From Nodosilinea sp. E11 (GTDB lineage Bacteria > Cyanobacteriota > Cyanobacteriia > Phormidesmidales > Phormidesmidaceae), in NCBI RefSeq assembly GCF_032813545.1, contig NZ_CP136520.1, forward strand, positions 1,730,001 through 1,794,000: a stretch of 64,000 nt of DNA, given 5' to 3'. Positions 1 through 9,317 of this stretch are shown piece after piece. The notes beneath the pieces were generated by a model. It was given only the letters and a program-made list of their open reading frames with translations, made no database searches and was not told the origin of the DNA. Positions within the stretch are counted from its first letter, which is position 1. Every line of letters starts with the position of its first letter. Both the position numbers and the translations under genes were made by a program.

Positions 1-96
1 GGCAAAAAACCTATTTTCTCCGGTTGCGGCCCAGAAACCGAGCCAGAAGAAACTGTCTGGCCTAGCATCGATTTAAGCAACCCGGCGCAGGCTTAG
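1..96 (+). CDS. C-terminal end of an unidentified protein (partial)
   Basis: The first 31 codons of the window are open in frame 1 and end at TAG (94-96). The encoded tail is acidic and proline-rich, with a Gly-Cys-Gly near its start and the sequence EPEETVWPSIDL. Its composition looks like a genuine protein tail rather than random translation, but it is too short to assign to a family. The start lies outside the window. A chance open frame remains possible. Confidence 0.35.
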   Translation, partial: GKKPIFSGCGPETEPEETVWPSIDLSNPAQA

Positions 97-194
97 GGGC
101 AGTGCCTCCGCCTCGGCCAATTCACCGCGCCCTGATCTAAAACATCCAAGGCGAGCATTCTAGTCATAAAGCGTTAGCGCGTGGTGCGCTCTAT

Positions 195-234
195 CAGTAA
201 TTTACAGACTTTACCAGTAGTTTACAAACCTTAG
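195..234. repeat. Imperfect 20-bp tandem duplication in an upstream region
   Basis: CAGTAATTTACAGACTTTAC (195-214) is followed directly by a second copy (215-234) that matches at 16 of 20 positions. It lies in the 284-bp gap before the gene at 381, so it may be a pair of regulator-binding sites. No protein can be named from the sequence. The rest of 97-380 shows no gene. Confidence 0.4.
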
Positions 235-380
235 GCCTAGCATTGAGTCACAGCTTCTTAGAATTAAGCGACGGTGACGGTAGCGATTGTTTCAAAATCA
301 CCTCTAAATCGATATTAGGTCGCCCGGGCAGTTGTTGCTTGGGCCTGTAAAACTTAGTCGTTTATTACGCTTGTGTTCCC

Positions 381-2192
381 ATGGTTCGACGGCCTGTCTC
401 AGCGCCTTTTCCAAATCGTTTTTCCTTAGGCTGCCGCTGGCTGATCGGCAGCTGGGTCGGGATGGGCCTGCTGGGGGCGATCGCCCCGTTGCCCGCCCTA
501 GCGATTCCTGGCAACCCACCCTCTGCAGAGATCGGCCTCGCCAACGCCGCCCTTCCTCCGGTGGCTCAAGGCCAGACCCTGATCATCAACGGTAGCCAGG
601 TTAGCATTCCGTGGATGATAGCCCATGGCCAGATTGGCCTGGCCGACTATGGGGTCACCGATCACCTCGGAGCCACCTTACTCAGCAACGGACACCCCAA
701 TCAGCAGCCCGTCCAGTGGTTCACCCAGCCTGGCGAGGCGGTAGACCTAGCGGCCTGGGTGCAGGGCGGCTATCGTTTTCTCGATATCACCCCTCTGGCC
801 GAGCGCTACGGCTGGCAGGTACAAACCCAAGGCACAGCCCTACAAATTACGACTCCCCCCGCCCAGGTCGTCGGCCTGCGGCGAACAGCCATCCCCGGCG
901 GCGAGCGTTTAATCGTGGATCTATCAGGCCCGGCTCCGGTGGCTTTAGCCGATAGCGTTGATGCCCTGACCCTCACCCTGGGAGCCGCTGCCAATACGGC
1001 AGTGCTCAGAGATGCGATCGCAGCCCCCGCCGGAGCCCACCTGGGATCACTCACCGCCACGCCGGTAGCCACAGGCATCCGACTCCAGGCCAGGGCCAGC
1101 CATCAACCTCGCCTAGCCACCCAGGCCAACCCTCCCAAAATTTTGATCGACATTCGCGCCGATCGGCTTCAACCCCATAGCATTGCCTGGGCACCTGGGG
1201 TCCGCTGGCAGCAGCGGTATGTCGCCGTCGCCGGGCAGTCGTTTCCGGTTTACTGGCTGCAACTTGACCCAGCCCAAGCCAGCTTGCGGCCCATTTGGCC
1301 CGACCCCACAACCGCAGTCGGCACCGCTCCTCTGACCACCACGGCCCAGCGCTGGCAGGCGATCGCCGCCATCAACGCTGGCTTTTTCAACCGCAATAAC
1401 CAGTTCCCCCTCGGGGCAGTACGCGCCAACCAAAATTGGATTTCAGGCCCCATCCTCAGCCGAGGTGTCATCGGCTGGAATGACCAGGGCCAAGTGCGCA
1501 TGGAGCGCCTCTTTCTCCGCCAGGCACTCACGACCGGAAACGGCCAAACCTTTCCAATCCAGGCGATCAACAGTGGCTACGTACAGGCGGGCATCGGCCT
1601 CTACACCTCCGCCTGGGGGCGCACCTATCAGCCCATTCTCGATGGCGAAACCGTGGTAACGGTGATTAATGGCGTCGTCACCGCCCAGCAGGCTACCGGC
1701 GCGATCGGCTCGAGCAGCATAGCCATTCCGCCAGAGGGGTATGTGCTGGCGCTGAGGGCCTATGCTACAGCGGCCCAGGCATTACCCCCCGGGCAACCGG
1801 TCACCCTAGAGTCTGAATTACTGCCCGCCAGCCTAGCGCCCTTCCCCAATATTGTCGGCGGCGGACCGCTGCTAATTCGCGATCGCACCCTCGTCCTTGA
1901 CGCCAGGTTAGAGCAGTTTAGCGCTGCCTTCGGCACTCAGGCAGCCCCCCGTAGCGCCATTGGCTTAACTGCCAGCGGCGAAATATTGCTCGTGGCCGTC
2001 CACAACAGCCCCCTAGGCCCCGGCCCTACCCTCGATCAGCTCGCTCAAATCATGATCCAACTGGGCAGCACCGATGCCCTCAACTTAGATGGCGGTAGTT
2101 CCGCCAGCCTTTACCTGGGCGGGCGGTTAATCAACCGCTCGCCTCGCACAGCCGCTAGGGTCAACAACGCCATTGGCGTGTTTCTACCTTAG
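381..2192 (+). CDS. Secreted phosphodiester glycosidase family protein (NAGPA/DUF2233 domain)
   Basis: This 603-residue protein starts with a basic stretch and a hydrophobic signal peptide ending near ALA-41, so it is probably exported to the periplasm or beyond. The C-terminal half (about 300-603) carries the hallmarks of the phosphodiester-alpha-N-acetylglucosaminidase family: INAGFFN near residue 330 and NLDGGSSASLYL near 568, followed by the usual RVNNAIGVF ending. The N-terminal ~260 residues look like a cyanobacterial beta-rich accessory region (AMIN-like), which is inference. Family members hydrolyse sugar phosphodiesters in envelope polymers; the substrate here is unknown. A second copy of the catalytic domain occurs in the gene at 10392. 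Confidence 0.8.
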   Translation: MVRRPVSAPFPNRFSLGCRWLIGSWVGMGLLGAIAPLPALAIPGNPPSAEIGLANAALPPVAQGQTLIINGSQVSIPWMIAHGQIGLADYGVTDHLGATLLSNGHPNQQPVQWFTQPGEAVDLAAWVQGGYRFLDITPLAERYGWQVQTQGTALQITTPPAQVVGLRRTAIPGGERLIVDLSGPAPVALADSVDALTLTLGAAANTAVLRDAIAAPAGAHLGSLTATPVATGIRLQARASHQPRLATQANPPKILIDIRADRLQPHSIAWAPGVRWQQRYVAVAGQSFPVYWLQLDPAQASLRPIWPDPTTAVGTAPLTTTAQRWQAIAAINAGFFNRNNQFPLGAVRANQNWISGPILSRGVIGWNDQGQVRMERLFLRQALTTGNGQTFPIQAINSGYVQAGIGLYTSAWGRTYQPILDGETVVTVINGVVTAQQATGAIGSSSIAIPPEGYVLALRAYATAAQALPPGQPVTLESELLPASLAPFPNIVGGGPLLIRDRTLVLDARLEQFSAAFGTQAAPRSAIGLTASGEILLVAVHNSPLGPGPTLDQLAQIMIQLGSTDALNLDGGSSASLYLGGRLINRSPRTAARVNNAIGVFLP

Positions 2193-2476
2193 CCCTGCCC
2201 TGCTCCCGCATCCGCATTCCTGGGAGTGTTAGAACAACATAAAGTTGGGTGTAAAGACTTCGTGTAATTGCCCCATTTTGTCGTTCAGGGCCCCAGCTTA
2301 CCGGTTTGCCCTTGCTAGACTATGGGCTGAAAAACCTGCCCAAATCAGCGGGCAGTTGAAACCTTTGGGCACAGGCAAAGTCTCTTAAGCAGTGGGCCTT
2401 TTGAGGGGCGAGCAGCCCATTCAAATCGTTAGCCCTGGCTCAATCTTAATATTCAGGTTCTAGGAGAATTATTGTT

Positions 2477-2896
2477 ATGCCAAAACTACAAGAGTCGATT
2501 CAGCCCGTAACCTTGGCTCTAGCTACCAGCAACGGCAACGAAATCGCTGAAACCGGTCTGCGCCCCTGGGGATCCTACACCGTACTTGAAGAGGGTCGAG
2601 GCTACAAAATCAAGCGCATTGAGGTCAAGCCAGGCCATCGTCTCAGCCTGCAAATGCACCACCACCGCAGTGAGCACTGGATTGTGGTCTCTGGCACCGC
2701 CAAAGTCGTCTGTGGCGACAACGAAATTCTGTTGTCCACCAACCAATCTACTTACGTCCCCCCCTGCACCCAACATCGATTAGAAAACGTAGGCGTTATT
2801 CCTCTAGTTCTGATCGAGGTACAAAATGGCGAATATCTGGGCGAGGACGACATCGTTCGATTCCAAGACGACTACTCCCGAGCCGAACCTGTCTAA
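2477..2896 (+). CDS. Mannose-6-phosphate isomerase type II-like cupin protein
   Basis: This 139-residue single-domain cupin contains the opening RPWGSYTVLE and the metal-binding motif MHHHRSEHWIVVSGTA (about 56-74). Both are typical of the C-terminal cupin of bifunctional mannose-1-phosphate guanylyltransferase/phosphomannose isomerase (AlgA/ManC). As a stand-alone domain it probably interconverts mannose-6-phosphate and fructose-6-phosphate, or binds a related sugar phosphate, for polysaccharide precursor supply. An AGGAG box precedes the ATG. An intrinsic terminator follows at 2949-2987, so it appears monocistronic. Stand-alone versions are common in cyanobacteria. Confidence 0.85.
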   Translation: MPKLQESIQPVTLALATSNGNEIAETGLRPWGSYTVLEEGRGYKIKRIEVKPGHRLSLQMHHHRSEHWIVVSGTAKVVCGDNEILLSTNQSTYVPPCTQHRLENVGVIPLVLIEVQNGEYLGEDDIVRFQDDYSRAEPV

Positions 2897-2948
2897 GCCG
2901 TCACGTTGAAAAAACCTAGCCAACCTTGATCTCCCTGGTTCAATAGGC

Positions 2949-2987
2949 AACGGCGGTAGTGCTAAGCTCAGCAGTACCGCCGTTTTT
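2949..2987 (+). terminator. Intrinsic terminator after the cupin gene
   Basis: AACGGCGGTA (2949-2958) pairs perfectly with TACCGCCGTT (2975-2984). An inner TGCT/AGCA extension and a short T-run complete the structure. It closes the cupin transcript just before the IscA-like gene. Confidence 0.85.
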
Positions 2988-3009
2988 CATGAGTTGCTGC
3001 ATATCCCCC

Positions 3010-3402
3010 ATGGTTCAGATTCGTCCTGCCGCCGCCCAAGAACTCAAGCGATTGCTGGGTCGACACCCTGCTCCCCCGACACCCGGGCAGTCCCCACAGA
3101 TCTATCTCAGCCTTGAGCCTGGGGGTTGTGCCGATTGGACCTACCGACTGAGAGCAGAAACCAGCCTCCAACAGCCTCTGACCGCCCTCACCTATGACGA
3201 CATCAGCCTTGCGGTGCCCACAGAGCAGCTCGAACTAATCAAAGACCTAGTGATCGATTACGCCGAAGATCTCATGGGTGGCGGGTTTCGCTTTATCAAC
3301 CCCTTGGCTCAGCGCACCTGTGGCTGCGGCAACGCCTTCGCCCTCAGCAGCGACACCCCAGTTACCCAAGACTGCACCGCCGCTCATTTGCCAACCTCCT
3401 AA
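3010..3402 (+). CDS. IscA/SufA/HesB-family iron-sulfur cluster assembly protein
   Basis: Starting at the ATG at 3010 gives a 130-residue A-type Fe-S carrier. The three conserved cysteines are present as Cys40, Cys104 and Cys106 (TCGCGNAF), with the C-X63-C-X-C spacing expected of the family. It should bind iron or a [2Fe-2S]/[4Fe-4S] cluster and pass it to target apoproteins. An upstream in-frame start at 2959 would run through the preceding terminator, so it is rejected. The protein is longer at both ends than E. coli IscA, with a 20-residue C-terminal tail containing an extra cysteine. The str operon begins 130 bp downstream. Confidence 0.88.
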   Translation: MVQIRPAAAQELKRLLGRHPAPPTPGQSPQIYLSLEPGGCADWTYRLRAETSLQQPLTALTYDDISLAVPTEQLELIKDLVIDYAEDLMGGGFRFINPLAQRTCGCGNAFALSSDTPVTQDCTAAHLPTS

Positions 3403-3531
3403 CAAAACCATCAGATAGGCAAGCCTCGGAGACAAGAGTTGCTGACGGTGTTTGACCAAAGCTTCTTTACAGTGCTAGCATTAGATCTTGTGAAAACTTG
3501 AGTTTTATCCGCCGTAGCAGCAGAAGCACTT

Positions 3532-3909
3532 ATGCCCACGATTCAGCAACTCATCCGGAGTGAGCGCCAAAAAGCCGAGAAGAAAACCAAGTCCCCTGCC
3601 CTAAAAAGCTGCCCGCAGCGTCGGGGGGTCTGTACCCGTGTCTACACTACCACTCCTAAAAAGCCTAACTCGGCTCTGCGGAAGGTGGCACGGGTTCGCC
3701 TGACCTCTGGGTTTGAGGTGACCGCTTACATCCCTGGCATTGGCCACAACCTTCAAGAACACTCCGTGGTGATGATTCGTGGCGGACGGGTAAAAGATTT
3801 ACCTGGGGTTCGCTATCACATCATTCGTGGCACCCTTGACACCGCTGGCGTCAAAGACCGTCGCCAAGGGCGCTCTAAATATGGCGCTAAGCGTCCTAAA
3901 GCATCCTAG
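3532..3909 (+). CDS. rpsL: 30S ribosomal protein S12
   Basis: This 125-residue protein has the full S12 core: [40 protein letters not shown] and [12 protein letters not shown]. It belongs to the decoding centre of the 30S subunit. The lysine positions linked to streptomycin sensitivity in other bacteria (TPKKPNS and the GGRVKD loop) keep the ordinary residues. It is the first gene of the str cluster and is separated from rpsG by 217 bp. That long spacer contains a perfect 14-bp palindrome (AAGCTAGCTAGCTT, 4032-4045). Confidence 0.98.
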   Translation: MPTIQQLIRSERQKAEKKTKSPALKSCPQRRGVCTRVYTTTPKKPNSALRKVARVRLTSGFEVTAYIPGIGHNLQEHSVVMIRGGRVKDLPGVRYHIIRGTLDTAGVKDRRQGRSKYGAKRPKAS

Positions 3910-4126
3910 TCCAAGGCATTTTAGGGTTTACGAGCCGCAGTTAAGCTAGGTCTCTTGATCAAGTAATCAAGTTCGCTGTGGTTGAGTGGGGGAGGCCAAC
4001 AGGCTGCTTTGTACCTCCCTAAGCTGGCCAAAAGCTAGCTAGCTTGACTCGTGCCAATTGCCTGCTTTAGCTAATTTGTTTTGTATTCATTGGCCAGCTA
4101 GCCTCTAACTTACTGGAAGTTAAATC

Positions 4127-4597
4127 ATGTCCCGCCGTACCGTTATTCAAAAGCGTCCGATCCCGCCCGACTCTGTTTACAACAGCCGTCTCATCACGAT
4201 GATGAGCCGCCGCTTAATGACCAGCGGCAAAAAGTCCTTGGCTGACAAAATCATCTACAACTCCTTCGGCATTATCAAAGAGCGCAGCGGTGGCGATCCT
4301 CTCGATGTGTTTGAGCGGGCCGTGCGTAACGCTTCTCCGTTAGTCGAAGTTAAGGCCCGTCGAGTAGGTGGTGCCACTTACCAGGTGCCCATGGAAGTGC
4401 GCTCAGAACGCAGTGTAGCCCTAGCCCTACGCTGGCTCACTCAATTTGCTCGGCAGCGCCCTGGCAAATCTATGGCGATTAAGCTCGCCAACGAATTGAT
4501 GGATGCCGCCAACGAAACCGGTGGCGCTGTCCGCAAGCGGGAAGAAACCCACCGCATGGCAGAAGCAAACAAGGCCTTCGCCCACTATCGCTATTAG
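4127..4597 (+). CDS. rpsG: 30S ribosomal protein S7
   Basis: This 156-residue protein matches S7 throughout, with the N-terminal MSRR, the [10 protein letters not shown] helix and the C-terminal [11 protein letters not shown]7 binds the 3' major domain of 16S rRNA and nucleates assembly of the 30S head. In other bacteria S7 represses its own operon by binding the rpsL-rpsG spacer. The long spacer here would allow that, but I cannot see a defined site. A TGGAAG ribosome-binding site precedes the ATG. fusA follows after 120 bp. Confidence 0.98.
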   Translation: MSRRTVIQKRPIPPDSVYNSRLITMMSRRLMTSGKKSLADKIIYNSFGIIKERSGGDPLDVFERAVRNASPLVEVKARRVGGATYQVPMEVRSERSVALALRWLTQFARQRPGKSMAIKLANELMDAANETGGAVRKREETHRMAEANKAFAHYRY

Positions 4598-4717
4598 TAA
4601 AGCGATTTCTGTGGCTGCAGAGTGTCTGCTTCGTTGGCGATAGCGGTTTCGGCTTCCTAGAATAAGTGTGTTTGGGTTTGTCAAACCGGCCAGCCGTAGA
4701 GTAACGAGGAGGTAGCT

Positions 4718-6793
4718 GTGGCACGAACAACGCCCCTAGAGCGAGTTAGAAATATTGGCATTGCGGCGCACATTGATGCGGGCAAGACCACAACTACAGA
4801 GCGCATCCTGTTCTACTCAGGCATGGTGCACAAAATTGGCGAGGTGCACGAGGGTACTGCGGTTACCGACTGGATGGAGCAGGAGCGGGAGCGGGGTATC
4901 ACCATTACCGCTGCGGCTATCAGCACCAGCTGGCGTGATCACCAAATCAACATCATTGATACTCCGGGGCACGTTGACTTCACCATTGAGGTGGAGCGAT
5001 CAATGCGGGTGCTGGATGGGGTGATTGCGGTGTTTTGTTCAGTCGGGGGCGTTCAGCCCCAGTCCGAAACAGTGTGGCGGCAGGCCGATCGCTACCGTGT
5101 GCCCCGCATTGCCTTTATCAATAAGATGGATCGCACTGGATCTAACTTTTTCAAAGTTTGTGATCAACTCCGCGATCGCCTCAATGCCAATGCTGTCCCA
5201 ATCCAATTGCCCATCGGTGCCGAGGGCAATTTTAGCGGTGTGATCGATCTGGTGGCCATGCGCGCCCGGATCTACCACGACGATCTGGGCCAAAGCATGG
5301 ACGACACCGAGATCCCAGACGATATGCTGGCGATCGCCAAAGACTATCGCGCTCAGCTCGAAGAAGCCGTAGCTGAAGTCGATGAGAGCTTGGTCGAAAA
5401 GTATCTCGAAGGTAGCCCCTTAACTACAGAGGAGATCATGGCTGCCCTGCGCCAAGGCACGGTCAAGGGCACGTTGATTCCTGTACTGTGCGGCTCGGCC
5501 TTTAAGAACCGTGGCGTGCAGCTATTGCTCGATGCCGTAGTTGACTACTTGCCTGCCCCCATTGACGTACCTGCTATTCAGGGCCTACTGCCCAGTGGAG
5601 AGCAAGCAGAGCGCCCGGCCGATGATGACGCGCCTCTCTCAGCGCTGGCCTTTAAGATCATGGCTGACCCCTACGGACGTCTGACCTTTGTACGAGTCTA
5701 TTCGGGGGTGCTCAAAAAAGGTAGCTACATCTACAACGCCACTAAGGATAAGAAAGAGCGTATTTCTCGGCTCATTGTGCTTAAGGCGGATGACCGCATT
5801 GAGGTTGATGAGCTGAGGGCAGGCGACCTGGGAGCCGCCATTGGCCTCAAGGACACCTTTACCGGCGACACCATCTGCGACCCATCTCAGCCCATCGTAC
5901 TAGAGTCGCTCTATGTGCCCGAACCGGTGATATCCGTAGCGGTAGAGCCTAAAACGAAACAAGACATGGATAAGCTGGCTAAAGCTTTACAATCCCTGTC
6001 CGAAGAAGACCCTACCTTCCGGGTGAGCACCAACCCAGAGACCAACCAGACCGTGATCGCGGGCATGGGTGAGCTGCACCTCGACATTCTGGTTGACCGC
6101 ATGTTGCGGGAGTTTAAGGTAGGGGCCAACATCGGTGCTCCCCAGGTGGCCTATCGAGAAACAATTCGTAAGGCGGCTAACGCTGAGGGCAAATTTATTC
6201 GCCAAAGCGGTGGCAAAGGCCAGTACGGGCACGTGGTGGTTGAGGTAGAACCCACTGATGAAGGCAGTGGATTTGAGTTTGTGTCTAAGATTGTTGGGGG
6301 GACTATTCCCAAAGAATATATCTCCCCGGCAGAACAGGGCATGAAAGAGGCCTGCGAATCTGGTATCCTAGCTGGGTACCCCGTGATTGATTTGAAGGTT
6401 ACTCTGGTCGATGGGTCTTATCACGATGTAGACTCATCAGAGATGGCTTTTAAAATTGCTGGGTCAATGGCGATGAAGGAAGCCGTCATGCAGGCGTCTC
6501 CCGTCCTTCTAGAGCCGATCATGAAGGTCGAGGTTGAAGTTCCAGAAGATTTTCTGGGCGACGTCATGGGAGACTTGAACTCCCGCCGGGGCCAGATCGA
6601 GGGTATGGGAACAGAGGTTGGCGTTGCAAAAGTTACAGCCCATGTTCCCCTAGCTGAGATGTTTGGTTATGCTACCGACATCCGCTCTAAAACGCAGGGT
6701 CGGGGCATTTTTTCGATGGAGTTTAGCCACTACGGCGAGGTTCCTCGAAACGTGGCTGAGGCCATTATCTCTAAAAACACTGGGAACGCTTAG
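4718..6793 (+). CDS. fusA: Translation elongation factor G
   Basis: This 691-residue GTPase has the G1 motif [10 protein letters not shown], the switch II motif [13 protein letters not shown], and the domain IV/V sequence typical of EF-G. It drives ribosome translocation after peptide-bond formation. The start is GTG at 4718, set by a strong GAGGAGG Shine-Dalgarno box 5-11 bases upstream, and the encoded [15 protein letters not shown] is standard for cyanobacterial EF-G. Only 23 bp separate it from tuf, which implies co-transcription. Confidence 0.98.
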   Translation: MARTTPLERVRNIGIAAHIDAGKTTTTERILFYSGMVHKIGEVHEGTAVTDWMEQERERGITITAAAISTSWRDHQINIIDTPGHVDFTIEVERSMRVLDGVIAVFCSVGGVQPQSETVWRQADRYRVPRIAFINKMDRTGSNFFKVCDQLRDRLNANAVPIQLPIGAEGNFSGVIDLVAMRARIYHDDLGQSMDDTEIPDDMLAIAKDYRAQLEEAVAEVDESLVEKYLEGSPLTTEEIMAALRQGTVKGTLIPVLCGSAFKNRGVQLLLDAVVDYLPAPIDVPAIQGLLPSGEQAERPADDDAPLSALAFKIMADPYGRLTFVRVYSGVLKKGSYIYNATKDKKERISRLIVLKADDRIEVDELRAGDLGAAIGLKDTFTGDTICDPSQPIVLESLYVPEPVISVAVEPKTKQDMDKLAKALQSLSEEDPTFRVSTNPETNQTVIAGMGELHLDILVDRMLREFKVGANIGAPQVAYRETIRKAANAEGKFIRQSGGKGQYGHVVVEVEPTDEGSGFEFVSKIVGGTIPKEYISPAEQGMKEACESGILAGYPVIDLKVTLVDGSYHDVDSSEMAFKIAGSMAMKEAVMQASPVLLEPIMKVEVEVPEDFLGDVMGDLNSRRGQIEGMGTEVGVAKVTAHVPLAEMFGYATDIRSKTQGRGIFSMEFSHYGEVPRNVAEAIISKNTGNA

Positions 6794-6816
6794 AAAGGAA
6801 AGGACACGTAACGTAA

Positions 6817-8046
6817 ATGGCACGCGAAAAGTTTGAACGCAATAAACCCCACGTCAACATCGGCACCATCGGTCACGTTGACCATGGCAAGACCACTCTG
6901 ACGGCAGCCATCACCATGACGCTAGCGGCGGCTGGTGGTGCTAAGGCTCGTAAGTATGACGAGATCGATGCGGCCCCTGAAGAGAAGGCTCGTGGTATTA
7001 CCATTAACACGGCCCACGTGGAGTACGAGACTGCAACTCGCCACTATGCCCACGTTGACTGCCCTGGACACGCTGACTATGTGAAAAACATGATCACCGG
7101 TGCGGCCCAGATGGACGGCGCGATTCTGGTTTGCTCGGCTGCCGACGGCCCCATGCCCCAAACCCGGGAGCATATTCTGCTGGCGAAGCAGGTCGGCGTA
7201 CCCAGCATTGTGGTGTTTTTGAACAAGCAAGACCAAGTCGATGACGAGGAACTGCTAGAGCTGGTTGAACTTGAAGTTCGTGAGCTCCTCAGCTCCTACG
7301 ACTTCCCGGGCGACGATATTCCCATTACCTCTGGGTCTGCCCTACTGGCAGTAGAAGCGTTGACTGCTACCCCCGCTATCAGCCGTGGTGAAAACGAGTG
7401 GGTCGACAAAATCCTAGCGCTGATGGACAGCGTTGATGACTACATCCCCACCCCTGAGCGCGACATCGACAAGCCTTTCCTGATGGCTGTTGAGGACGTG
7501 TTCTCAATTACCGGTCGGGGTACCGTAGCCACTGGGCGAATTGAGCGCGGCAAGGTCAAGGTTGGCGAAACCGTTGAGTTGGTAGGCATTCGCGACACCC
7601 GTAGCACCACTGTTACTGGGGTTGAGATGTTCAAGAAGAGTCTTGAAGAGGGCATGGCTGGTGACAACGCCGGTCTGCTACTCAGGGGTCTTCAAAAAGA
7701 GGACATCGAGCGCGGCATGGTGTTGGCTAAGCCCGGCAGCATCACTCCTCACACCCAGTTTGAGTCTGAGGTTTATATTCTCAAGAAGGAAGAGGGCGGT
7801 CGTCACACTCCCTTCTTCCCCGGATACAAGCCTCAGTTCTATGTGCGTACCACTGACGTAACCGGCAGCATCATGGCCTTTACCGGTGATGACGGTAGCG
7901 ATGCTGAAATGGTTATGCCTGGCGATCGCATCAAGATGACCGTAGAGCTCATCAACCCCATCGCTATTGAGCAGGGCATGCGATTTGCTATCCGTGAGGG
8001 TGGCCGTACTGTTGGAGCGGGCGTCGTTTCCAAAATTCTGAAGTAG
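6817..8046 (+). CDS. tuf: Translation elongation factor Tu
   Basis: This 409-residue protein carries [13 protein letters not shown] (P-loop), [21 protein letters not shown] (switch II) and NKQDQVDD, followed by the two beta-barrel domains. It delivers aminoacyl-tRNA to the ribosome. Length and the cyanobacterial insertion around residues 180-200 match the phylum. It lies directly behind fusA with an AAAGGAAAGG-type ribosome-binding region. A terminator-like hairpin follows at 8067-8105, before rpsJ. Confidence 0.98.
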   Translation: MAREKFERNKPHVNIGTIGHVDHGKTTLTAAITMTLAAAGGAKARKYDEIDAAPEEKARGITINTAHVEYETATRHYAHVDCPGHADYVKNMITGAAQMDGAILVCSAADGPMPQTREHILLAKQVGVPSIVVFLNKQDQVDDEELLELVELEVRELLSSYDFPGDDIPITSGSALLAVEALTATPAISRGENEWVDKILALMDSVDDYIPTPERDIDKPFLMAVEDVFSITGRGTVATGRIERGKVKVGETVELVGIRDTRSTTVTGVEMFKKSLEEGMAGDNAGLLLRGLQKEDIERGMVLAKPGSITPHTQFESEVYILKKEEGGRHTPFFPGYKPQFYVRTTDVTGSIMAFTGDDGSDAEMVMPGDRIKMTVELINPIAIEQGMRFAIREGGRTVGAGVVSKILK

Positions 8047-8066
8047 CCCTAGGCTCACTTCTCAAG

Positions 8067-8105
8067 GACAGGAGCAACCCGATTAAAGGCTTGCTCCTGT
8101 CTTTT
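8067..8105 (+). terminator. Intrinsic terminator or attenuator between tuf and rpsJ
   Basis: GACAGGAGCAA (8067-8077) pairs perfectly with TTGCTCCTGTC (8091-8101), followed by TTTT. It could stop most tuf transcripts and leave rpsJ to read-through or to its own promoter in the following 57 bp. Confidence 0.75.
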
Positions 8106-8161
8106 GTCTAGACATCATTTGCTTTCATTTCGCACCTTGACAACCTAATTAGTTGAGACCT

Positions 8162-8479
8162 ATGGCTACCATCCAGCAACAAAAGATTCGCATCCGCCTC
8201 AAAGCCTTTGATCGCAGACTACTTGATACCTCCTGCGAGAAGATTGTTGATACGGCTAATCGCACCAACGCTACAGCCATTGGCCCTATTCCCCTGCCAA
8301 CTAAGCGCCGCATTTATTGCGTGCTGCGTTCTCCTCACGTTGACAAAGACTCCCGAGAGCACTTTGAGAGCCGTACCCACCGCAGAATTATTGATATTTA
8401 CCAGCCGTCGTCTAAAACGATTGATGCTCTGATGAAGCTAGATTTACCAGCTGGGGTAGATATTGAAGTAAAGCTGTAA
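8162..8479 (+). CDS. rpsJ: 30S ribosomal protein S10
   Basis: Starting at the ATG at 8162 gives 105 residues, [22 protein letters not shown], the standard cyanobacterial S10. A TTG nine bases upstream would add three residues and is not needed. S10 belongs to the 30S head and also acts with NusB in transcription antitermination. In cyanobacteria rpsJ sits behind tuf rather than at the head of the S10 operon, as here. A strong terminator follows. Confidence 0.97.
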   Translation: MATIQQQKIRIRLKAFDRRLLDTSCEKIVDTANRTNATAIGPIPLPTKRRIYCVLRSPHVDKDSREHFESRTHRRIIDIYQPSSKTIDALMKLDLPAGVDIEVKL

Positions 8480-8494
8480 CATCTATTTTCTCTG

Positions 8495-8526
8495 ACCCGC
8501 CAAGGCATTATGCTTGGCGGGTTTTT
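8495..8526 (+). terminator. Intrinsic terminator of the str operon
   Basis: ACCCGCCAAG (8495-8504) pairs with CTTGGCGGGT (8513-8522) across an 8-base loop and is followed by a T-run (8522-8526). Confidence 0.92.
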
Positions 8527-8675
8527 GGCATCTAGGCTGACCACCGATAGGCTAGAACCCCGACCCAGGCCACAGCATTCTTCAGGTGAGTTGGGTTAGA
8601 ATAATTCATATGTAAACAAGTGTTACAAGCTGCCCTGCCCCGGCACGGCGTGCTTGAATCCCGTAAGAGGCGATA

Positions 8676-9317
8676 ATGGCATTCTCCGAGTCCCTATCTG
8701 TGCGAGAGCTACCGCTTTTCCCGCTACCTGAATTAGTTTTATTTCCGGGGAGGCACCTGCCGCTTCACGTGTTTGAACCCCGCTACCGGATCATGATGAA
8801 CACTATCCTGCAAAGCGATCGCCGCTTTGGGGTGTTGATGTTAGATCCGACCTCTGGCAAACCTGCCCAGGTAGGGTGCTGCGCCGAGATCCTTCACTAC
8901 CAACGATTGCCTGACGATCGCCTAAAGATTTTGACCCTTGGTCAGCAGCGGTTTCGGGTACTTAGCTACGTGCGCGAAAAGCCTTATCGAGTAGGTCTAG
9001 TGGAGTGGATCGAAGATAAACCCACTAGCCAAGACCTTCATCCCTTGGCCTCAGATGTTGATCGCCTACTGCGAGATGTGGTGCATCTGTCGGCTAAATT
9101 GACCAACCAGGATATTGACCTGCCTGACAATATTCCTGATATTCCTATCGAGCTCTCCTACTGGGTAGCCAGTAACCTGCATGGAGTCGCCCTAGAGCAG
9201 CAGGCGCTGCTAGAGATGGATGACACCAGCGTGCGTCTGGAACGGGAAGCTGAAATCTTAACCTCTACCCGCAATCACCTAGCCGCCCGCACCGCCCTTA
9301 AGGAAGTGCTTGAGTAA
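8676..9317 (+). CDS. LON-substrate-binding-domain (PUA-like) protein
   Basis: This 213-residue protein resembles the N-terminal domain of Lon protease without ATPase or protease domains. The opening ELPLFPLPELVLFPGRHLPLHVFEPRYR is diagnostic, and the later ILTLGQQRFRVL matches the beta-barrel core. Stand-alone versions are widespread in cyanobacteria; their role is not established, though substrate recognition for proteolysis is often suggested. Its last 20 bp overlap the 3' end of pheA on the opposite strand. Confidence 0.88.
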   Translation: MAFSESLSVRELPLFPLPELVLFPGRHLPLHVFEPRYRIMMNTILQSDRRFGVLMLDPTSGKPAQVGCCAEILHYQRLPDDRLKILTLGQQRFRVLSYVREKPYRVGLVEWIEDKPTSQDLHPLASDVDRLLRDVVHLSAKLTNQDIDLPDNIPDIPIELSYWVASNLHGVALEQQALLEMDDTSVRLEREAEILTSTRNHLAARTALKEVLE

